64,000 nt of DNA. Source: Pantoea sp. AS-PWVM4 (lineage in GTDB: Bacteria; Pseudomonadota; Gammaproteobacteria; Enterobacterales; Enterobacteriaceae). Positions 58,667 to 64,000 of this stretch are shown in pieces. A program made the translations under genes and the position numbers. The notes under the pieces are model-generated. The model made no database searches, was not told where the DNA came from, and saw nothing but the letters and a program-made list of their open reading frames with translations. Where the stretch lies: positions 372,001-436,000 of the forward strand of contig NZ_ASZC01000003.1 in assembly GCF_000468095.1 (NCBI RefSeq). The letters are read 5' to 3'. Numbering within the stretch: position 1 is the stretch's first letter; each line of letters opens with the position of its first letter.

Positions 58667-60652
58667 TTAAACGCGGGCAGGATGCTTAGCCAGCCAATGC
58701 CCGAGCTGGTCTGCGGGCATTGGTTTTGCGTAAAAATAACCCTGACGCCCATCGACGCCGTTAGCCATCACAAATTTTTCTTCGGCTTTGGTTTCAATAC
58801 CCTCGGCAATCACCTGCAACTCCAGGGCTTTGGCCACAGCCATAATGGCACGCACCAGTGACTGTGCCACCGGTTGCTTATTGATATTACGAATAAAACT
58901 CTGGTCCAGCTTGATGGCGTCAATCGGTACTCGCGCCAACTGCGACAGGGAAGAGTAACCGGTCCCGAAATCGTCAAGATGCACCTGTGCCCCCAGCTCC
59001 TGAAACTGTTTCATCAGTTTCAGTGCATCGGCTTCGTTCTCGATCAGGCAGCTTTCAGTCAGTTCGATATCAATCGGGCAATCCTTGATGCCACTCTCAA
59101 TCAGGGCCTGCTTCAGATCGCTATAGATACTCTGATCAATCAATTGCTTGGCTGAAACATTCACTGCCACCCGCAACCAGATCCCTTCTTTGCGCCACGC
59201 AATCACCTGCTGCAACACATTCAGCATCACCCAGCGCCCCAGCGGCACAATCAGACCGGATTCTTCCGCATAAGCAATAAAATCACCTGGCGGCACCAGG
59301 CCACGCTCCGGCGAATTCCAGCGTACCAGCGCTTCGGCACTGCGCACCTCGCCATCACGGTCGATTTTCGGTTGGTAATACACCACCAGGTGATCCTGGT
59401 CCAGGGCTTTACGCAGATTGGTATCCAGCCACAGATACTCAAACACGCGTTGATTCATTTCGCTGGCAAACACGCAAAACTTACCGCGACCATTTTCTTT
59501 GGCGTGATACATGGCGGTATCGGCATTGCGGATCAGGCTTTCACGGTCTTCGCCATGCAAGGGGGCAAGGGCGATACCGAGCGAGCAGCCGCTGTAAACC
59601 TCAATCAGTCCGATGCGAAAAGGCTGACGCAGCCGTTCGAGGATCCGCGAAGCCATCGCTTCCAGCGCCGCCTGGCTGGTATTTTCTGCCAGTACCACAA
59701 ACTCGTCACCGCCGAGGCGTGCCAGGGTTTGATCTTTGCCGAGGCAGCTAAGGATCGCCAGCGAAACCGCCTGAAGTAACTGGTCACCGAACATGTGCCC
59801 GTAGGCGTCATTCACCTTCTTGAAATTGTCTAAGTCGAGATACACCACGCCGGTTTGCGTGCCTTTCGCCGTTTCAAGTGCCAGGCTAATTTGCTGATGG
59901 ATGGCATTGCGATTGGGTAACCCGGTCACCGTATCGGTGTTGGCCAGCACGCGCAGACGCTCCTGGGCCCGGCGCTCCTCGGTAATATCCGTTCCTGAAC
60001 AGATGAGGAAAATTTCATTTTTTCCGCTGCCGCTGTGAACGAACTTATTACGAAACAGAAACAGTCGCTGACCTTTCTTGGTTTTGATCCAGCGTTCCAC
60101 TTCATAAGAGTTGCCGTCGCGAAAAAATCCGGCGATGTTGCGGCGGGAGGCCTGGGCTTCCTGTTTGGTCATGAATAGCTGGAACACATTACGGCCAATC
60201 ACTTCGTGTTCTTTCAGGCCAGTGTATTCTTCACTTAACCGATTAAAACGTTGAATGTTACCTCGCTGGTCGAGGATAACGATCACCGAGTTGGCCTCGG
60301 AAACTACTTGCTCGGCAAACGACAGGCCCAGCGTCAAATCGCGTGCGACAGAAGAGGTGTCTCCCCAGGCTGATGCGGTGCCTGCCCACGTCGCCTGGTT
60401 CACTTTACGACCGACAAAATGCATCGGTACCGGTACGCCATGCAGCGACAGCGTCAGGTTGATGCTGGAGGTAATCACGGTCATGGCGCGCAACAAACTC
60501 GCCTGTGCCGGGGTTAGCGGAACGGCCAGATTGGTATGAGCATTTTCCTCTTCGGCAAAATGTAAAGCATCGCTGTCCGCAGTCAGACGCCAATGAGGGC
60601 TGGTGGTGCCAAACAAGGTGTATAGCAACGTTTGCCCTTGTTCATCGGTCAT
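58667..60652 (-). CDS. rpfR: DSF receptor / c-di-GMP enzyme RpfR (PdeR/YciR family)
   Basis: This 661-residue protein has an N-terminal region (1-100, the RpfF-interaction region in studied RpfR), a PAS domain (about 112-225) that would bind DSF, a GGDEF domain (GGDEF at 314-318) and an EAL domain (EALVRW at 440-445, DDFGTGYSSL, AEGIET). The RxxD inhibitory site before GGDEF is absent (GKDQ). The EAL set looks intact, so a phosphodiesterase switched by DSF is likely. E. coli PdeR (YciR) sits at the same locus upstream of rnb but without rpfF. Confidence 0.88.
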   Translation of the reverse strand: MTDEQGQTLLYTLFGTTSPHWRLTADSDALHFAEEENAHTNLAVPLTPAQASLLRAMTVITSSINLTLSLHGVPVPMHFVGRKVNQATWAGTASAWGDTSSVARDLTLGLSFAEQVVSEANSVIVILDQRGNIQRFNRLSEEYTGLKEHEVIGRNVFQLFMTKQEAQASRRNIAGFFRDGNSYEVERWIKTKKGQRLFLFRNKFVHSGSGKNEIFLICSGTDITEERRAQERLRVLANTDTVTGLPNRNAIHQQISLALETAKGTQTGVVYLDLDNFKKVNDAYGHMFGDQLLQAVSLAILSCLGKDQTLARLGGDEFVVLAENTSQAALEAMASRILERLRQPFRIGLIEVYSGCSLGIALAPLHGEDRESLIRNADTAMYHAKENGRGKFCVFASEMNQRVFEYLWLDTNLRKALDQDHLVVYYQPKIDRDGEVRSAEALVRWNSPERGLVPPGDFIAYAEESGLIVPLGRWVMLNVLQQVIAWRKEGIWLRVAVNVSAKQLIDQSIYSDLKQALIESGIKDCPIDIELTESCLIENEADALKLMKQFQELGAQVHLDDFGTGYSSLSQLARVPIDAIKLDQSFIRNINKQPVAQSLVRAIMAVAKALELQVIAEGIETKAEEKFVMANGVDGRQGYFYAKPMPADQLGHWLAKHPARV

Positions 60653-60775
60653 GGAAACTTCCTCCAGGGAGTTCTCAGCAGGCGGTATCTCATTATTTTA
60701 GCAACAGTATTCATCCTCTTGCGTAAGCACAAGATGCAATCCAAATATATTTTTGTTTAGATAAATGAATGGCAC

Positions 60776-60800
60776 GAAAAAGCCCCAAAAATTTGGGGCT
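60776..60800 (-). terminator. Terminator after the ybdD-like gene
   Basis: AGCCCCAAA and TTTGGGGCT (60781-60800) pair; on the minus strand TTTTT follows. It suits the CstA-YbdD transcript. Confidence 0.88.
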
Positions 60801-60808
60801 AAACAGGA

Positions 60809-61093
60809 TTAACACGGGCACTTACCCAATTTTCCTGGCTGGCTGGGAAAGCGGGCGTCGAGGCAGTAACGATAAAATTCGCGTTCACTCATCGGGGGCT
60901 GTTCGGGATGATGCAGACGCATATGCTGTAGATAATTTTGATAATCGTGTACGCCGACCATTAAGCGAAAGCTCTGCTGCAAGCCACGCCAGATTTTTTG
61001 CCAGCGGGTGCGCGGCGGCTCGCCCAGCGGCAGACACTGATTTATCTGCCAGCGCCCGGCCGGTTTACGCCAGGCTAAAATCGCTTCAGACAT
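60809..61093 (-). CDS. YbdD/YjiX-family small protein, extended
   Basis: This 94-residue member of the DUF466 family has the conserved GVHDYQNYLQHMRLHHPEQPPMSEREFYR core and a C-terminal cysteine pair (KCPC). E. coli YbdD and YjiX have 65-67 residues; here about 28 extra residues (MSEAILAWRKPAGRWQINQ...) precede the core. Such proteins accompany and assist CstA/BtsT pyruvate transporters. It overlaps the transporter gene by 8 bases, with AGGAGGT before ATG 61093. Confidence 0.88.
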   Translation of the reverse strand: MSEAILAWRKPAGRWQINQCLPLGEPPRTRWQKIWRGLQQSFRLMVGVHDYQNYLQHMRLHHPEQPPMSEREFYRYCLDARFPSQPGKLGKCPC

Positions 61094-63152
61094 TACGCAC
61101 CTCCTTACGCAACGACACCGGTGCCTCATGCACGGTCGGCACGTCACTGTGCAGCGCCCGGCGAATGACAAAGAAGGCCGCGATCAACATGGTGACAGCC
61201 ACCAGCATGAAGAAACCGCACAGCAGGGCGTTAATCTGGTTGCTGAACACGATGGTTTGCATATCAGCGACGGTTTTCGCGGGTGCGATAATCACGCCCT
61301 CATCCAGACCTTTGCGGAACTTATTCGCCTGGGCAAGGAAACCAATCGACGGTTTTTCATGGAAAATCTTTTGCCATCCGGCGGTCATTGAGGTGATAAA
61401 CAACCAGGCAGTTGGCAGAATCGTCACCCACGCGTAACGCTGTTTCTTCATCTTAAACAGCACCACGGTGCCGAGAATCAGCGCCATCGACGCCAGCATC
61501 TGGTTACCAATACCGAACAATGGCCACAAGGTGTTGATGCCGCCCAGGGGATCGACCACGCCCTGATAGACAAAGAAACCCCAACCCGCAACAGCCACGG
61601 TGGTTCCCGCCATATTGCCGAGCCATGAACGGTTATTGGCAAGTGAAGGCACCACGGTGCCGACCAAATCCTGCACCATAAAACGGCAGGCACGCGTACC
61701 AGCGTCCACGGCGGTAAGGATAAACAAGGCTTCGAACAGAATGGCGAAGTGATACCAGAACGCCATCATGGCGCGGCTGTTGAACACCTCAGTAATGATA
61801 TGTGCCATTCCTACGGCGAAGGTTGGCGCACCACCCGCACGGGACAGGATGGTCTTCTCACCCACTTCAGAAGCGATGGTGGTCAGCATTTCCGGTGTGA
61901 CGACAAAACCCCAGCCATTAATCACCTGCGACGCGTTTTCCACGGTGGTGCCAATCAGCGCCGCCGGGGCGTTCATGGCAAAGTAGACGCCCGGATCCAG
62001 CACCGACGCGCAAATCAGCGCCATGATGGCGACAAAGGATTCCATCAGCATCGCGCCATAGCCAATAAAACGAATATGGCTTTCACGTTCCACCAGTTTC
62101 GGCGTGGTGCCGCTGGAGACTAACGCATGGAAACCAGAAATCGCGCCACAGGCGATGGTGATAAACAGGAACGGGAACAGCGCCCCGGAAAACACCGGGC
62201 CGCTACCATCGATAAATTTAGTCACCGCAGGCATTTTCAGTTCTGGCATGGCAAACAAAATGCCGATCGCCAGACCGATAATCACACCAATTTTCAGGAA
62301 GGTAGAGAGATAGTCACGCGGTGCCAGCAGCAGCCATACCGGCAGCGATGAGGCAACAAAACCATAAATCACCAGCACCCAGGTGAGTTCCGTGCCTTTC
62401 AGGGTGAAGAACGGTCCCCAGAAGGGATGTTGTGCGATATCACCGCCAAAAATAATCGCCGCCATCATCAGTACAAAACCAATAATCGATACCTCAGCGA
62501 TTTTTCCCGGATGCAGAAAGCGCATATACACGCCCATAAACAGCGCAATCGGGATAGTCGCGGCGATGGTGAACAACCCCCAGGGGCTGTTCGCCAGCGC
62601 TTTGACCACCACCAACGCCAGGGCCGAAAGAATAATGATCATCACCCCGAGTGCGCCAAGCATGGTGATCACCCCGGCAAAACTGCCGAGTTCCTGGCGC
62701 GCCATTTCACCCAGCGAACGCCCATCGCGGCGGGTGGAGATAAACAGCACGAGGAAATCCTGTACTGCGCCAGCCAGCATCACACCGACCAGAATCCAGA
62801 TGGTGCCTGGCAGGAAACCCATTTGTGCCGCGAGGATCGGGCCGACCAGCGGGCCAGCACCGGCAATGGCGGCAAAGTGGTGGCCGAACAGCACCCACTT
62901 GTTGGTAGGCACGTAATCCAGACCATCGTTAAAGCGCTCCGCCGGTGTACGGCGGCGATCGTCCAGTTCGAAAATACGGCGGGCAATAAACAGGCTGTAA
63001 AAGCGATAAGCGATGCTGTAGCACGCCACGGCGGCAATCACCAGCCAGACGGCATTGACGTGTTCACCACGGCTTAGCGCCAGCATGGCGAACGACGCCG
63101 CACCAATTAACGCCACCGCTAACCAGATCAATCCGGTTTTGACGTTGTTCAT
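61086..63152 (-). CDS. CstA-family (carbon starvation / pyruvate) transporter
   Basis: This 688-residue membrane protein has about 16-18 helices. CstA-family landmarks include NDGLDYVPTNKWVLFGHHFA, GAGPLVGPILAAQMGFLPG, VQDFLVLFISTRRDGRSLGE and FHALVSSGTTPK. E. coli relatives CstA and BtsT (YjiY) import pyruvate or peptides. Its level of similarity does not decide between them. It is coupled to the YbdD-like gene. Such a gene pair is not between pdeR and rnb in E. coli. Confidence 0.93.
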   Translation of the reverse strand: MNNVKTGLIWLAVALIGAASFAMLALSRGEHVNAVWLVIAAVACYSIAYRFYSLFIARRIFELDDRRRTPAERFNDGLDYVPTNKWVLFGHHFAAIAGAGPLVGPILAAQMGFLPGTIWILVGVMLAGAVQDFLVLFISTRRDGRSLGEMARQELGSFAGVITMLGALGVMIIILSALALVVVKALANSPWGLFTIAATIPIALFMGVYMRFLHPGKIAEVSIIGFVLMMAAIIFGGDIAQHPFWGPFFTLKGTELTWVLVIYGFVASSLPVWLLLAPRDYLSTFLKIGVIIGLAIGILFAMPELKMPAVTKFIDGSGPVFSGALFPFLFITIACGAISGFHALVSSGTTPKLVERESHIRFIGYGAMLMESFVAIMALICASVLDPGVYFAMNAPAALIGTTVENASQVINGWGFVVTPEMLTTIASEVGEKTILSRAGGAPTFAVGMAHIITEVFNSRAMMAFWYHFAILFEALFILTAVDAGTRACRFMVQDLVGTVVPSLANNRSWLGNMAGTTVAVAGWGFFVYQGVVDPLGGINTLWPLFGIGNQMLASMALILGTVVLFKMKKQRYAWVTILPTAWLFITSMTAGWQKIFHEKPSIGFLAQANKFRKGLDEGVIIAPAKTVADMQTIVFSNQINALLCGFFMLVAVTMLIAAFFVIRRALHSDVPTVHEAPVSLRKEVRNV

Positions 63153-63295
63153 GAGTTAACTCCTTGTAGGGACCGGGAAAAATAAACGATCGAATACAAC
63201 AAGTTAAAAATAATGTAATGGAATGTAAGCGACAGCGAATCGATGAAGAAGTGTGAAGCGAGGAGCAAATTTAACAATTACTTAAAAGCAGGAAT

Positions 63296-63370
63296 CCGTA
63301 GCGGCGCGATTTATCGCGCAATTCCGTTGGCGTTTCCAGAAAAAATGCGCGATAAATCGCGCCGCTACGG
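63296..63370. repeat. REP-like palindromes, inverted pair (copies 2 and 3)
   Basis: A 25-base unit starting CCGTAGCGGCGCGATTTATC (63296-63320) and its exact complement (63346-63370) form a BIME-like inverted pair with a 25-base loop. Each arm contains its own GCGCGAT-TT-ATCGCGC palindrome, also seen at 42235-42264. Confidence 0.88.
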
Positions 63371-63417
63371 TTAGTGCAATCTGCGGGATAACGTTGTTAT
63401 CCCGCAGGTTTTCATAC

Positions 63418-64000
63418 TCAGGCAGCGGGACGTGCCACGACACTACGCGTTTCCATACGCACTTCGGCGATGGTCACGTCGATCACATCGGTGACGCGAT
63501 AAACGACTTCACCTTTGATCTGCACGGTGCCGTTTTCCTGGGAACACACCAGCTCATCACGCACCGCGTGGATGAACGGGGCAGGGATAAAGGCTACCGC
63601 GCCATTCTCCAGCAGACGCACACGCATACCACCACGGGAAACGTCGATGATTTCTGCGCTGAACTTGCGATCGCCACCGGCAAACGGCGCGAGGAAACGC
63701 GCGTACAACCAGTCACCGACATCGCGCTCGGCCATACGGTTCAGGCGGCGACGTTCGCTCATGGTCACGGTCACATCATCCTGCGGGCGATTGATCGCTT
63801 CACCGCGAATAATGGCTTTCAGCAGGCGATGGTTAATCATATCGCCGAACTTACGGATGGGTGAGGTCCAGGTGGCGTAAGCCTCAAGACCAAGGCCAAA
63901 GTGCGGGCCTGGCTCGGTGCTGATTTCAGCAAAGGCCTGGAAACGACGGATACGGCTGTCGAGATACTGGGTCGGCTGGGCATCCAGCTCACGGCGCAGC
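63418..64000 (-). CDS. rnb: Exoribonuclease II (3' end only; continues beyond window)
   Basis: The last 193 codons of RNase II are present. Visible are the catalytic-domain end [21 protein letters not shown] and [34 protein letters not shown], and the S1 domain [22 protein letters not shown]...[21 protein letters not shown]. It degrades single-stranded RNA from 3' to 5'. The frame is open to the window edge, so the 5' part lies outside. Order rpfR...rnb matches E. coli pdeR-rnb with the CstA pair inserted. Confidence 0.96.
   Translation of the reverse strand, partial: LRRELDAQPTQYLDSRIRRFQAFAEISTEPGPHFGLGLEAYATWTSPIRKFGDMINHRLLKAIIRGEAINRPQDDVTVTMSERRRLNRMAERDVGDWLYARFLAPFAGGDRKFSAEIIDVSRGGMRVRLLENGAVAFIPAPFIHAVRDELVCSQENGTVQIKGEVVYRVTDVIDVTIAEVRMETRSVVARPAA

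Overview
The window is a core-chromosome segment of a gamma-proteobacterium of the order Enterobacterales. Gene order (galU, hns-tdk-adhE-ychE-oppABCDF-yciU-clsA-yciY, then yciI-tonB-yciA-yciB-yciC-ompW-trp-rnm-yciO, rluB-btuR-yciK-sohB-yciN-topA-cysB-acnA-ribA-pgpB-lapAB-pyrF-yciH-osmB, and rpfR/pdeR to rnb) follows the Escherichia coli 27-29 minute region closely. Departures from E. coli point to Erwiniaceae, most likely Pantoea or a close relative: ugd and a UDP-glucuronate epimerase follow galU, trpG and trpD are separate genes, a chitin-active LPMO lies beside ompW/trp, and rpfF sits beside the GGDEF/EAL gene. The genus is inferred from memory of synteny, not from a search.

Layout. 1-3.3 kb: UDP-glucose / UDP-glucuronate supply for capsule and lipopolysaccharide (galU partial, ugd, uronate epimerase). 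3.3-8.6 kb: hns, tdk, adhE, ychE. 9.2-16.6 kb: oligopeptide ABC importer with two tandem oppA genes. 16.6-18.8 kb: yciU, clsA and the small gene yciY. 18.9-20.4 kb: an AT-rich accessory pocket with a CigR-like exported protein and a 16-cysteine exported protein of unknown function. 20.5-25.5 kb: yciI, tonB, yciA, yciB, yciC, a YkgJ-like gene and ompW. A 552-bp non-coding element with IS4-like ends splits the tonB/yciA terminator. 25.6-28.9 kb: accessory exported proteins, including an AA10 LPMO. 28.9-35.7 kb: complete trp operon with leader peptide, attenuator, promoter and TrpR operator. 35.7-42.5 kb: rnm, yciO, a trypsin-like lipoprotein, an 800-bp gene-poor stretch, rluB, btuR, yciK, sohB, yciN. 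42.9-55.4 kb: topA, cysB, three small proteins (YmiA, YciX, YmiC-like), acnA, ribA, pgpB, lapA-lapB, pyrF-yciH, osmB. 55.7-64 kb: a pentulose-phosphate 4-epimerase, kdgT with a KdgR-like box, the DSF-type quorum-sensing pair rpfF/rpfR, a YbdD/CstA transporter pair, and the 3' end of rnb.

The most interesting items are: (1) the 552-bp palindromic element at 21830-22381, with perfect 18-bp terminal inverted repeats and a 9-bp target duplication inside the tonB/yciA terminator; (2) the rpfF/rpfR pair; (3) the tandem oppA paralogues separated by a structured leader; (4) the LPMO with a small exported partner; (5) the cysteine-rich exported protein; and (6) a palindromic REP-like sequence present at two intergenic sites. 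No rRNA, tRNA, CRISPR array, prophage or intact insertion sequence was seen.
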